Positions 50,301-58,771 of a stretch of DNA of 64,000 nucleotides are shown here, one piece after another (positions within the stretch are counted from its first letter, which is position 1; each line of letters opens with the position of its first letter). The stretch is from contig NC_067208.1 in NCBI RefSeq assembly GCF_026262505.1, forward strand, positions 9,991,962 to 10,055,961, in the 5' to 3' direction. The stretch is from Trichomonas vaginalis G3 (taxonomy: Eukaryota > Parabasalia > Trichomonadida > Trichomonadidae). Below the pieces are notes generated by a model. It saw nothing but the letters and a program-made list of their open reading frames with translations. It had not been told where the DNA came from and did no database searches. The translations under genes and the position numbers were made by a program.

Positions 50301-50429
50301 ATCAAGAACTTCTTAAATCAGCCAAAGTCATCAGATGTTAACAATGAAAATAATGATGAAACACCAACTGTTTTTTCTGATCTCACAGACTTTGTTCTTT
50401 CAAGATCAGTTGATGTTTCTAATGAATGA
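41322..50429 (+). CDS. Giant DH-PH-kelch repeat protein, first open part
   Basis: I take the ATG at 41322; the frame is open upstream to 41292 with no earlier ATG. Numbering from there: a 185-residue N-terminal region; a RhoGEF (DH) domain at about 186-375 (RANLIQEFLDQEENFDNEI, then IFDPVEEILHASSDLYNQ); a PH domain at about 383-490 (FIIFNDIIVLVK, ending TWFSKLREV); kelch repeats at about 520-790 with FIFGG, YIFGG, VIIGG and VCIGG; a Lys/Glu coiled coil at 880-940; an acidic helical region to about 1640; then the repeat array. A Rho/Rac exchange factor acting on actin is likely. The frame ends at 50429 only because of the indel-rich zone that follows. Confidence 0.93.
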   Translation: MATMHYVCFLNSELGVEAISADLLKGKNEKEILEYLNKRDYVLFMNQQFFDMRVESDFILDIDESPVVVSGKPDKDEIPEYSLSIQPQERATQIALHIQPEIEELEDLTEFTVWLEYTQFLSIKAKYLAHKIIKMIGLGFDSATILADEEEIDPESSLLDLLDQAQISQITFKGVLDEPSRQLIQKRANLIQEFLDQEENFDNEIQKLFDTWKSEIETRQMLSKQDISTIFDPVEEILHASSDLYNQIFESGTSYSSKVLLPFRKFSSKFSNVVKYVEKYPQLLDLVCSFLSKPNVAYTLSKSEEINIVELLALPITHSQAYNKFLIDITPLTPRLHPDFRYLRPLRTEFGQMTAEIDSMIEKVANQSSLVKINTSIQNNFHFLQEGRKFIHSAPVIISGDKSGPGPGSFIIFNDIIVLVKRLSKTSKVFYDSPVLEFVYKRNSAAQHSISISFPKKSYLMKKKGGYVFTVDFHSENEEKTWFSKLREVQISRSLQQKDITAKNMIWEPFVTNKNIPEMADNKAIVFGNSVYIFNGTETSSELITISLEDNKVSQTQMPIKKASFKAFCLSIIGDKIYGPCTRGIFQYQPTMNTYKVAVLKGKGFEPLKGQTSVSIKNNLFIFGGENEQGIPQNTFYRFNPVEKTVASITEHLPEPRTNHTTVEHGGHMYIFGGRTNKGVTNQLLMYSPRRNKWMNIDINGLIPRENHVSIVANDIMVIIGGSEKAQAQFVDLKKKCLISVNELGNVPEIISRFAAILANNDKIVCIGGESNGALTNMIYEIKLPFELSQEIVHKRYDSYNEISATKEIPKLEFTPKLKRSKSPVNHVTKRNKKTMEEVSPLFDNSDPFNKTEEFPSIQSQIPVSLFESYTLTLPEEADLDDEAAEIAAKEAEEKRRLEEEERLRKEEEERKRKEKEEKRRLKEEKRKRDEMTNELNERLNLDANKVHDNDKDDLADVAEKAFNDVIKSREIPQEENEIPKIAEKVYLEGLTNASEKEVSKPLRDSIVDLRIKEEKEKLKDIIDNSPVEESPDLLANLFEQFENERKPICQLAEVIVNRNIQEKMENSPEDDKQKVTDLISKVLTDISKDDNLKFKDLDESKLDDIISQQMEDVDIEENEDLFHDLAKEAVGDVLSAVQLKGLEPALNQFANNAIDDVLNDQAVLESENKENAVKESIINNDDVPEKLAFEILDMMIPDVTYHYNETLDALPTIAIGLVSNLALVEQPNSLEKSKIALEKARDLCLANSNENEKVLKLTDEALSKLQNPDDLSSQDLINDFIANINKDAPTNVVASILNSAIDNCLSAVNSNKDKSVESIVKDSISAVDNKELENVISDLKSQSSIPINAAAVASVSLVAKTSLQAVSQHPDDPKLVEQAKESIKAAADLALVVIADDDELSKDVILMTTKFADRALDEHRNVSSEDELKTKLKDVIANQLKSDLLEAEKDKANSKDLIDLLDIAAMAKIASENESDPENKKDLDNLLNKCREEAIAKLDEINHHQIPIEEIEKIVDAMLNEMASKLESNPDMRQSSINYINEQLQKAKEAYEESPKDQDRDQFIYDYIMDNKPSVDDEDYDVISRDIDFGEFGEEITDEQIKDKLGDKADGLSKDEAMKALEDQMIGDIGSKLAESLVDRLLNDYHENELISQMVREAINAMVKDILAKMKDEDAEKIIQQVSASAMAQLALKHNPVNVEQGKYHPHINDVATTTALRAADTLASLQKLQLREDKPDKELNEDEVKQIEQSSKELVDNLVNKSVEELEKASTDKEEDPTKAAEAAHGILSRQIKNFLEQPKPSNPDNENESTTSENHSNVKPTADNDEQIKSDNIEKLIDFVLSKSVDVSNEETPLSAEEAALAEKLALQKKMVIPDDVIDAVQELASQNLEQFIQQSSPEEENKSVELVPNEFKEETKSDKTASQDEKVSQVASDIANRIFNGLTAEMEAIQTQELLSKIAKEALDKIIKNILANMKDEDAENIIQQVSASAIADLALKYNPVDSDEEEHHKHINDVADSSASRAASTLASLQKLQLQEDDPSRQLNESEEKQIEESSKALVNNLVSKSVEALEQASTDKDESPEKAAEAAHSLLSKQIKNFLEQEKPTPSSAKTTTQPSTESTQPEPAVNIEDLTDFVLSRSVDVSNEETPLSAEEAALAEKLALQKKMVIPDDFIDAVQELASQNLEQFIQQSQAKEEQSNQPSQIENEGSSSETSQPSAQQDEKVSQVANDIANRIFNGLTAEMEAIQTQELLSKIAKDTIDRIVKNILDEMKDEDAEKIIQQVSVSAMAQLALKHNPEDEDEIQHHPHINEVADSSASRAADTLASLQKLQLKEDDPNKELNSEEIKQIEESSKSLVDNLVQKSVEELEKASTDKDDDPSKASEAAHGLLSKQIKNFLESEKNKQPSTKPQVNSDAQLPIDIDELTDFVVSRSTNIDSEETPLSSEEAALAEAIHKQQIQAIPDEVIDAIHELASENLEQFTSKESASKSPTNETPENNDQQDSIVTEQPESESKKTTEDKVSAVASDIANRLFNGLSPEIEALQIHEALSNVAKEALDKIIKNILDAMKDEDAENIIQQVSASAMAQLALKHNPVNVEQEKYHPHINDVATTTALRAADTLASLQKLQLKEDKPDKVLNDDELQQIDESSKALVNNLVNKSVEELEKASTDKEEDPTKAAEAAHDILSRQIKNFLEQPKASPSTINQQNTDETTNIDSQTQIPSDISDLTDFVLSRSVDVSNEETPLSAEEAALAEKLALQKKMVIPDDFIDAVQELASQNLEQFIQQSETEEEKSSDETPNELDKTTSTTQVDEKVSQVASDIANRIFNGLTGEMEAIQTHEMLSKIAKDAVDRIVKNIIDNMKDEDAENIIQQVSASAMAQLALKHNPVNVEQGKYQPHINDVATTTALRAADTLASLQKLQLKEDKPGKVLNEAEEKQIEQSSKELVNNLVNKSVEELEKASTDKEESPEKASEAAHGILSRQIKNFLNQPKSSDVNNENNDETPTVFSDLTDFVLSRSVDVSNE

Positions 50430-51430
50430 AAACACCACTCAGTTCAGAAGAAGCAGCGCTCGCAGAAAAGCTTGCTGCTCAGAAGAAGATGGTTATTCCA
50501 GATGATTTCATTGATGCTGTTCAAGAACTTGCTTCTCAAAATCTTGAACAATTCATTCAACAATCAGAAACAGAAGAAGAAAAAATCTAGTGAGGAAATA
50601 CAAAATGAATCGATCAAACCATAACATCAGATTCAACTGAAAAAGAAAGCATCAAAAGAACGAGAAAGTTTCACAAGTTGCAAGTGATATTAGCTAATCG
50701 CATATTCAATGGACTCACAGCTGAGATGGAAGCTATTCAGACACAAGAAATGTTATCAAGATTGCAAAAGATGCAATCGATGGTATGATCAAGAATATCA
50801 TGAATGGATTTAAAGATGATTGATGCCGAGAATATCATCAAAGAAGTCTCAGTTAGTGCAATGGCACAACTTGCATTGAAACATAATAGAAAGATGAAGA
50901 TGAGATTCAACATCATCCACACATCAACGAAGTTGCCGACTCATCCGCATCACGTGCAGCCGATACACTTGCCATCCTTCAGAAATTGCAGTTGAAAGAA
51001 GATAATCCAAACAAAGAGCTCAATTCGAAGAAATCAAACAAATCGAAGAATCATCCAAATCTCTTGTTGACAATCTCATCAATAAATCAGTTGTCCAAAC
51101 TTGAACATGCCAGCCTTGAGAAATCCGATGATCCAAGCAAAGCATCAGAAGCTGCACATGGTCTTCTTTCCAAAACAAATCAAACAATTCTTAGAACAAG
51201 AAAAGATTACTCAACCAGATACAGAAACCAAACAAAATGAAGAACATCCGAACCAATCAACATTGATGATCTCACCACATTTGTTGTTTCACAGAGCTCA
51301 GAACTTAAATCAAGTTCATTACCTATGTCCCAAGAAGAAGAAAACACTTTCCAACGCTATTCAGCAACAACAGACACAGACTGTTCCACGTAAGTTGTTG
51401 ATGCCATTCAGATCTTGCCTCATATAATCT
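50424..51430 (+). other. Indel-rich zone in the giant gene
   Basis: Compared with the near-identical copy at 54845-55850, this zone has about 16 one- or two-base insertions and deletions (for example extra bases at 50430, 50585 and 50643, missing bases at 50615 and 50760), net plus three. Substitutions are few. Many sit at homopolymers. Indels on this scale in one short patch of an otherwise clean array look like unpolished sequence, though decay of a redundant copy is possible. Confidence 0.8.
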
Positions 51431-51719
51431 TGAACAATTCTACAACAATCACAAGGATGATAATAACAATAAACCAGATATTGAAGGAGAAGAAAGTAAA
51501 TCAGCTAATGAAGGAGAATCAGAAACACCAATTGAAAGTGAATCTGTCCCAGACAGAGTTTCATCCGACGAAAAGAAAGTTGAAGCTGTTGTCAATGACA
51601 TTGCTAATCGTGTTCTTTGTGGTTTATTCCCAGAGATCGAAGCTCTTCAAATCCACGAAGCACTTTCCAATGTTGCCAAAGAAGCACTTGATAAAATCAT
51701 CAAGAACATCCTCGCCAAC

Positions 51720-54700
51720 ATGAAAGATGAAGATGCAGAAAACATCATTCAACAAGTCTCCGCAAGTGCAACGGCACAACTTGCTCTCAAGCATAATCCA
51801 GAAGATGAAGAACAAGAGAAATATCATCCACATATCAATGATGTTGCCGATGAATCGGCTTCCAGAGCAGCAAACACATTGGCATCTCTTCAAAAATTAC
51901 AACTCAAAGAAAATGATCCTTCTAAGGAACTTAATGAAGATGAAGAGAAACAAATAGAACAATCTTCCAAAGAACTTGTTAATAACCTAGTCAATAAATC
52001 AGTTGAAGAACTTGAAAAAGCAAGTACAGAAAAAGAAGAATCTCCAGAGAAGGCTGCAGAAGCAGCTCGTGGACTACTTTCTAAACAAATTAAGTACTTC
52101 TTACAACAAGAAAATCAATTTCACTCAAATGCCAAGCCATCGAGCGACAATGAAGAACAAATCAAATCTGACAATATTGAAAAATTAACTGACTTTGTTT
52201 TGTCTAAATCAGTTGATGTTTCTAATGAAGAAACACCACTTAGTGCAGAAGAAACAGCACTTGCGGAAAAGCTTGCTCTTCAGAAGAAGATGGTTATTCC
52301 GGATGATGTCATTGATGCTGTTCAAGAACTTGCTTCCCAAAATCTTGAACAGTTTACACAAAATGCAGTTAAACAATCAGAAGATCAATCTGCTTCTGAA
52401 GTTGGAGAAGAAAAGAAGTCTTCTCAAGAAGTTGATGAAAAAGTTTCACAAGTTGCAAGTGATATCGCAAATAGAATTTTCAATGGACTCACTGCTGAAA
52501 TGGAGGCAATACAGACACAAGAATTACTATCTAAGATTGCCAAAGATACAATTGACAGAATTGTTAAGAACATCTTAGATGAAATGAAGGATGAAGATGC
52601 GGAGAAGATCATTCAACAGGTATCAGTCAGTGCAATGGCACAACTTGCATTGAAACATAATCCAGAAGATGAAGATGAAATTCAACATCATCCACATATC
52701 AATGAAGTTGCCGACTCATCCGCATCACGTGCAGCCGATACACTTGCATCCCTTCAGAAATTACAACTTAAGGAAGATGACCCGAACAAAGAACTCAATT
52801 CCGAAGAAATCAAACAAATCGAAGAATCATCCAAATCTCTTGTTGATAATCTTGTTCAAAAGTCAGTTGAAGAACTTGAGAAAGCTAGTACTGACAAAGA
52901 TGAGGATCCATCTAAAGCATCAGAAGCTGCGCATGGTCTTCTATCCAAACAAATCAAGAACTTCTTAGAATCCGAAAAGAATAAACAACCATCCACTAAA
53001 CCACAAGTAAATTCAGACGCACAATTACCAATTGACATTGATGAGCTCACCGACTTTGTTGTTTCGAGATCAACTAATATTGATTCCGAAGAAACACCAC
53101 TTAGTTCTGAAGAAGCTGCACTTGCAGAAGCTATTCATAAACAACAAATTCAAGCAATTCCAGATGAAGTTATTGATGCTATCCATGAACTAGCATCTGA
53201 AAATCTTGAGCAGTTCACATCTAAAGATTCAGCAATCAGAGAGTCAACATTTGAAACATCTGAAAACAAGGATCAGCAAGATGCAATACCAGAAAGTGCA
53301 GCTTTACCAGACCAACCAGAATCAGAAAGCAAGAAGACAGAAGATAAAGTTTCAGCAGTTGCAAGTGACATTGCTAACAGATTATTCAATGGGTTATCTC
53401 CAGAGATCGAAGCTCTTCAAATCCACGAAGCACTTTCCAATGTTGCCAAAGAAGCCCTTGATAAGATCATCAAGAACATTTTAGATGCAATGAAAGATGA
53501 AGATGCCGAAAACATTATTCAACAAGTCTCCGCAAGTGCAATGGCACAACTTGCACTCAAGCACAATCCAGTTAATGTTGAACAAGAGAAATATCATCCA
53601 CATATCAATGATGTTGCCACAACAACCGCCTTACGTGCTGCTGATACACTTGCCTCACTTCAAAAGTTACAACTTAAGGAAGACAAACCAGACAAAGTTC
53701 TTAATGACGATGAACTTCAACAGATTGATGAATCCTCCAAAGCACTTGTTAACAACCTGGTGAACAAGTCTGTTGAAGAACTTGAGAAAGCCAGTACCGA
53801 CAAAGAAGAAGATCCAACCAAAGCCGCAGAGGCTGCACATGGCATTCTCTCTAGACAAATCAAGAACTTCTTAGAACGACCGAAACCATCAAATTCAAAT
53901 GATGAAAATGAATCAACCACTATCGGACAAGAAAAGCAATCGGACGATCTCACAGACTTTGTTCTTTCAAGATCAGTTGATGTTTCTAATGAAGAAACAC
54001 CACTCAGTGCAGAAGAAGCAGCACTTGCGGAAAAGCTTGCTCTTCAGAAGAAGATGGTTATTCCGGATGATGTCATTGATGCTGTTCAAGAACTTGCTTC
54101 TCAAAATCTTGAACAATTCATTCAACAATCAGAAACAGAAGCAGAAAAATCTAGTGATGAAACTCCCAATGAACTTGATAAAACAACCTCAACTCCTCAA
54201 GTTGATGAAAAAGTTTCCCAAGTTGCAAGTGACATTGCAAACAGAATCTTCAATGGTCTCACAGGAGAAATGGAAGCTATCCAGACCCATGAAATGTTAT
54301 CTAAAATTGCCAAAGATGCAATTGACAGAATTGTTAAGAACATCATAGACAATATGAAAGATGAGGATGCCGAAAACATTATTCAACAAGTCTCAGCCAG
54401 TGCAATGGCTCAATTAGCATTGAAACATAATCCAGTTAATGTCGAACAAGGAAAATATCAACCACATATCAATGATGTTGCAACAACAACCGCATTACGT
54501 GCTGCTGATACATTAGCATCACTTCAGAAACTTCAACTTAAGGAAGATAAACCAGGCAAAGTTCTTAATGAAGCGGAAGAGAAACAAATTGAACAATCAT
54601 CTAAAGAACTTGTTAACAATCTTGTCAATAAATCGGTTGAAGAGCTTGAGAAAGCCAGTACCGACAAAGAAGAAAGTCCAGAGAAAGCATCAGAAGCCGC

Positions 54701-57700
54701 TCATGGCATTCTGTCTAGACAAATCAAGAACTTCTTAAATCAGCCAAAGTCATCAGATGTTAACAATGAAAATAATGATGAAACACCAACTGTTTTTTCT
54801 GATCTCACAGACTTTGTTCTTTCAAGATCAGTTGATGTTTCTAATGAAGAAACACCACTCAGTTCAGAAGAAGCAGCGCTCGCAGAAAAGCTTGCTCTTC
54901 AGAAGAAGATGGTTATTCCAGATGATTTCATTGATGCTGTTCAAGAACTTGCTTCTCAAAATCTTGAACAATTCATTCAACAATCAGAAACAGAAGAAGA
55001 AAAATCTAGTGAGGAAATACAAAATGAATCAGATCAAACCATAACATCAGATTCAACTGAAAAGAAAGCATCAAAAGACGAGAAAGTTTCACAAGTTGCA
55101 AGTGATATTGCTAATCGCATATTCAATGGACTCACAGCTGAGATGGAAGCTATTCAGACACAAGAAATGTTATCAAAGATTGCAAAAGATGCAATCGATG
55201 GTATGATCAAGAATATCATGAATGGATTTAAAGATGATGATGCCGAGAATATCATCAAAGAAGTCTCAGTTAGTGCAATGGCACAACTTGCATTGAAACA
55301 TAATCCAGAAGATGAAGATGAGATTCAACATCATCCACACATCAACGAAGTTGCCGACTCATCCGCATCACGTGCAGCCGATACACTTGCATCCCTTCAG
55401 AAATTGCAGTTGAAAGAAGATAATCCAAACAAAGAGCTCAATTCCGAAGAAATCAAACAAATCGAAGAATCATCCAAATCTCTTGTTGACAATCTCATCA
55501 ATAAATCAGTTGTCCAACTTGAACATGCCAGCCTTGAGAAATCCGATGATCCAAGCAAAGCATCAGAAGCTGCACATGGTCTTCTTTCCAAACAAATCAA
55601 ACAATTCTTAGAACAAGAAAAGATTACTCAACCAGATACAGAAACCAAACAAAATGAAGAACCATCCGAACCAATCAACATTGATGATCTCACCACATTT
55701 GTTGTTTCACAGAGCTCAGAACTTAAATCAAGTTCATTACCTATGTCCCAAGAAGAAGAAACACTTTCCAACGCTATTCAGCAACAACAGACACAGACTG
55801 TTCCACGTGAAGTTGTTGATGCCATTCAAGATCTTGCCTCATATAATCTTGAACAATTCTACAACAATCACAAGGATGATAATAACAATAAACCAGATAT
55901 TGAAGGAGAAGAAAGTAAATCAGCTAATGAAGGAGAATCAGAAACACCAATTGAAAGTGAATCTGTCCCAGACAGAGTTTCATCCGACGAAAAGAAAGTT
56001 GAAGCTGTTGTCAATGACATTGCTAATCGTGTTCTTTGTGGTTTATTCCCAGAGATCGAAGCTCTTCAAATCCACGAAGCACTTTCCAATGTTGCCAAAG
56101 AAGCACTTGATAAAATCATCAAGAACATCCTCGCCAACATGAAAGATGAAGATGCAGAAAACATCATTCAACAAGTCTCCGCAAGTGCAACGGCACAACT
56201 TGCTCTCAAGCATAATCCAGAAGATGAAGAACAAGAGAAATATCATCCACATATCAATGATGTTGCCGATGAATCGGCTTCCAGAGCAGCAAACACATTG
56301 GCATCTCTTCAAAAATTACAACTCAAAGAAAATGATCCTTCTAAGGAACTTAATGAAGATGAAGAGAAACAAATAGAACAATCTTCCAAAGAACTTGTTA
56401 ATAACCTAGTCAATAAATCAGTTGAAGAACTTGAAAAAGCAAGTACAGAAAAAGAAGAATCTCCAGAGAAGGCTGCAGAAGCAGCTCGTGGACTACTTTC
56501 TAAACAAATTAAGTACTTCTTACAACAAGAAAATCAATTTCACTCAAATGCCAAGCCATCGAGCGACAATGAAGAACAAATCAAATCTGACAATATTGAA
56601 AAATTAACTGACTTTGTTTTGTCTAAATCAGTTGATGTTTCTAATGAAGAAACACCACTTAGTGCAGAAGAAACAGCACTTGCGGAAAAGCTTGCTCTTC
56701 AGAAGAAGATGGTTATTCCGGATGATGTCATTGATGCTGTTCAAGAACTTGCTTCCCAAAATCTTGAACAGTTTACACAAAATGCAGTTAAACAATCAGA
56801 AGATCAATCTGCTTCTGAAGTTGGAGAAGAAAAGAAGTCTTCTCAAGAAGTTGATGAAAAAGTTTCACAAGTTGCAAGTGATATCGCAAATAGAATTTTC
56901 AATGGACTCACTGCTGAAATGGAGGCAATACAGACACAAGAATTACTATCTAAGATTGCCAAAGATACAATTGACAGAATTGTTAAGAACATCTTAGATG
57001 AAATGAAGGATGAAGATGCGGAGAAGATCATTCAACAGGTATCAGTCAGTGCAATGGCACAACTTGCATTGAAACATAATCCAGAAGATGAAGATGAAAT
57101 TCAACATCATCCACATATCAATGAAGTTGCCGACTCATCCGCATCACGTGCAGCCGATACACTTGCATCCCTTCAGAAATTACAACTTAAGGAAGATGAC
57201 CCGAACAAAGAACTCAATTCCGAAGAAATCAAACAAATCGAAGAATCATCCAAATCTCTTGTTGATAATCTTGTTCAAAAGTCAGTTGAAGAACTTGAGA
57301 AAGCTAGTACTGACAAAGATGAGGATCCATCTAAAGCATCAGAAGCTGCGCATGGTCTTCTATCCAAACAAATCAAGAACTTCTTAGAATCCGAAAAGAA
57401 TAAACAACCATCCACTAAACCACAAGTAAATTCAGACGCACAATTACCAATTGACATTGATGAGCTCACCGACTTTGTTGTTTCGAGATCAACTAATATT
57501 GATTCCGAAGAAACACCACTTAGTTCTGAAGAAGCTGCACTTGCAGAAGCTATTCATAAACAACAAATTCAAGCAATTCCAGATGAAGTTATTGATGCTA
57601 TCCATGAACTAGCATCTGAAAATCTTGAGCAGTTCACATCTAAAGATTCAGCAATCAGAGAGTCAACATTTGAAACATCTGAAAACAAGGATCAGCAAGA

Positions 57701-57902
57701 TGCAATACCAGAAAGTGCAGCTTTACCAGACCAACCAGAATCAGAAAGCAAGAAGACAGAAGATAAAGTTTCAGCAGTTGCAAGTGACATTGCTAACAGA
57801 TTATTCAATGGTTATCTCCAGAGATCGAAGCTCTTCAAATCCACGAAGCACTTTCCAATGTTGCCAAAGAAGCCCTTGATAAGATCATCAAGAACATTTT
57901 AG
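51720..57902 (+). CDS. Giant repeat protein, second open part
   Basis: This is the continuation of the gene from 41322, in the same frame number. The ATG at 51720 is the Met of the NMKDEDAE word and is not a real start; open reading resumes once the indel-rich zone has ended. It covers about seven repeat units with the higher-order pattern. The normal repeat reading stops near 57811, where one G is missing against the copy at 53392; the last 30 codons to 57902 are out of frame. Confidence 0.85.
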   Translation: MKDEDAENIIQQVSASATAQLALKHNPEDEEQEKYHPHINDVADESASRAANTLASLQKLQLKENDPSKELNEDEEKQIEQSSKELVNNLVNKSVEELEKASTEKEESPEKAAEAARGLLSKQIKYFLQQENQFHSNAKPSSDNEEQIKSDNIEKLTDFVLSKSVDVSNEETPLSAEETALAEKLALQKKMVIPDDVIDAVQELASQNLEQFTQNAVKQSEDQSASEVGEEKKSSQEVDEKVSQVASDIANRIFNGLTAEMEAIQTQELLSKIAKDTIDRIVKNILDEMKDEDAEKIIQQVSVSAMAQLALKHNPEDEDEIQHHPHINEVADSSASRAADTLASLQKLQLKEDDPNKELNSEEIKQIEESSKSLVDNLVQKSVEELEKASTDKDEDPSKASEAAHGLLSKQIKNFLESEKNKQPSTKPQVNSDAQLPIDIDELTDFVVSRSTNIDSEETPLSSEEAALAEAIHKQQIQAIPDEVIDAIHELASENLEQFTSKDSAIRESTFETSENKDQQDAIPESAALPDQPESESKKTEDKVSAVASDIANRLFNGLSPEIEALQIHEALSNVAKEALDKIIKNILDAMKDEDAENIIQQVSASAMAQLALKHNPVNVEQEKYHPHINDVATTTALRAADTLASLQKLQLKEDKPDKVLNDDELQQIDESSKALVNNLVNKSVEELEKASTDKEEDPTKAAEAAHGILSRQIKNFLERPKPSNSNDENESTTIGQEKQSDDLTDFVLSRSVDVSNEETPLSAEEAALAEKLALQKKMVIPDDVIDAVQELASQNLEQFIQQSETEAEKSSDETPNELDKTTSTPQVDEKVSQVASDIANRIFNGLTGEMEAIQTHEMLSKIAKDAIDRIVKNIIDNMKDEDAENIIQQVSASAMAQLALKHNPVNVEQGKYQPHINDVATTTALRAADTLASLQKLQLKEDKPGKVLNEAEEKQIEQSSKELVNNLVNKSVEELEKASTDKEESPEKASEAAHGILSRQIKNFLNQPKSSDVNNENNDETPTVFSDLTDFVLSRSVDVSNEETPLSSEEAALAEKLALQKKMVIPDDFIDAVQELASQNLEQFIQQSETEEEKSSEEIQNESDQTITSDSTEKKASKDEKVSQVASDIANRIFNGLTAEMEAIQTQEMLSKIAKDAIDGMIKNIMNGFKDDDAENIIKEVSVSAMAQLALKHNPEDEDEIQHHPHINEVADSSASRAADTLASLQKLQLKEDNPNKELNSEEIKQIEESSKSLVDNLINKSVVQLEHASLEKSDDPSKASEAAHGLLSKQIKQFLEQEKITQPDTETKQNEEPSEPINIDDLTTFVVSQSSELKSSSLPMSQEEETLSNAIQQQQTQTVPREVVDAIQDLASYNLEQFYNNHKDDNNNKPDIEGEESKSANEGESETPIESESVPDRVSSDEKKVEAVVNDIANRVLCGLFPEIEALQIHEALSNVAKEALDKIIKNILANMKDEDAENIIQQVSASATAQLALKHNPEDEEQEKYHPHINDVADESASRAANTLASLQKLQLKENDPSKELNEDEEKQIEQSSKELVNNLVNKSVEELEKASTEKEESPEKAAEAARGLLSKQIKYFLQQENQFHSNAKPSSDNEEQIKSDNIEKLTDFVLSKSVDVSNEETPLSAEETALAEKLALQKKMVIPDDVIDAVQELASQNLEQFTQNAVKQSEDQSASEVGEEKKSSQEVDEKVSQVASDIANRIFNGLTAEMEAIQTQELLSKIAKDTIDRIVKNILDEMKDEDAEKIIQQVSVSAMAQLALKHNPEDEDEIQHHPHINEVADSSASRAADTLASLQKLQLKEDDPNKELNSEEIKQIEESSKSLVDNLVQKSVEELEKASTDKDEDPSKASEAAHGLLSKQIKNFLESEKNKQPSTKPQVNSDAQLPIDIDELTDFVVSRSTNIDSEETPLSSEEAALAEAIHKQQIQAIPDEVIDAIHELASENLEQFTSKDSAIRESTFETSENKDQQDAIPESAALPDQPESESKKTEDKVSAVASDIANRLFNGYLQRSKLFKSTKHFPMLPKKPLIRSSRTF

Positions 57903-58715
57903 ATGCAATGAAAGATGAAGATGCCGAAAACATTATTCAACAAGTCTCCGCAAGTGCAATGGCACAACTTGCACTCAAGCACAATCCAGTTAATGTTGAA
58001 CAAGAGAAATATCATCCACATATCAATGATGTTGCCACAACAACCGCCTTACGTGCTGCTGATACACTTGCCTCACTTCAAAAGTTACAACTTAAGGAAG
58101 ACAAACCAGACAAAGTTCTTAATGACGATGAACTTCAACAGATTGATGAATCCTCCAAAGCACTTGTTAACAACCTGGTGAACAAGTCTGTTGAAGAACT
58201 TGAGAAAGCCAGTACCGACAAAGAAGAAGATCCAACCAAAGCCGCAGAGGCTGCACATGGCATTCTCTCTAGACAAATCAAGAACTTCTTAGAACGACCG
58301 AAACCATCAAATTCAAATGATGAAAATGAATCAACCACTATCGGACAAGAAAAGCAATCGGACGATCTCACAGACTTTGTTCTTTCAAGATCAGTTGATG
58401 TTTCTAATGAAGAAACACCACTCAGTGCAGAAGAAGCAGCACTTGCGGAAAAGCTTGCTCTTCAGAAGAAGATGGTTATTCCGGATGATGTCATTGATGC
58501 TGTTCAAGAACTTGCTTCTCAAAATCTTGAACAATTCATTCAACAATCAGAAACAGAAGCAGAAAAATCTAGTGATGAAACTCCCAATGAACTTGATAAA
58601 AACAACCTCAACTCCTCAAGTTGATGAAAAAGTTTCCCAAGTTGCAAGTGACATTGCAAACAGAATCTTCAATGGTCTCACAGGAGAAATGGAAGCTATC
58701 CAGACCCATGAAATG
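57811..58715 (+). other. Second, smaller indel zone in the giant gene
   Basis: Three single-base differences break the frame against the copy one higher-order unit upstream: a missing G near 57811, an extra A near 58600 and a missing T near 58713. The sum of minus one explains the 4418-base spacing here. Between them the reading frame 57908-58624 is open and gives normal repeat protein. Confidence 0.8.
57908..58624 (+). CDS. Giant repeat protein, third open part
   Basis: 238 codons of normal repeat sequence between two single-base indels. It starts at the internal Met of the MKDEDAE word and ends just after TPNELDK. It is a piece of the giant gene and not a gene of its own. Confidence 0.75.
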   Translation: MKDEDAENIIQQVSASAMAQLALKHNPVNVEQEKYHPHINDVATTTALRAADTLASLQKLQLKEDKPDKVLNDDELQQIDESSKALVNNLVNKSVEELEKASTDKEEDPTKAAEAAHGILSRQIKNFLERPKPSNSNDENESTTIGQEKQSDDLTDFVLSRSVDVSNEETPLSAEEAALAEKLALQKKMVIPDDVIDAVQELASQNLEQFIQQSETEAEKSSDETPNELDKNNLNSSS

Positions 58716-58771
58716 TATCTAAAATTGCCAAAGATGCAATTGACAGAATTGTTAAGAACATCATAGACAAT

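Larger units (their letters stand above)
49929..58768 (+). repeat. Two tandem copies of a 4419-bp higher-order unit
   Basis: Five successive units form a block that is repeated. The words before KDEDAE run IDNM, MNGF, LANM, LDEM, LDAM and then the same again; the positions 49929, 54351 and 58769 mark the same base in three successive blocks. 51720 and 56139 are identical over long stretches and lie 4419 bases apart, 1473 codons. Similarity continues past 58769 to about 59199, and parts of the same order are seen before (units from 47250) and after (59670-60590). Confidence 0.9.
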
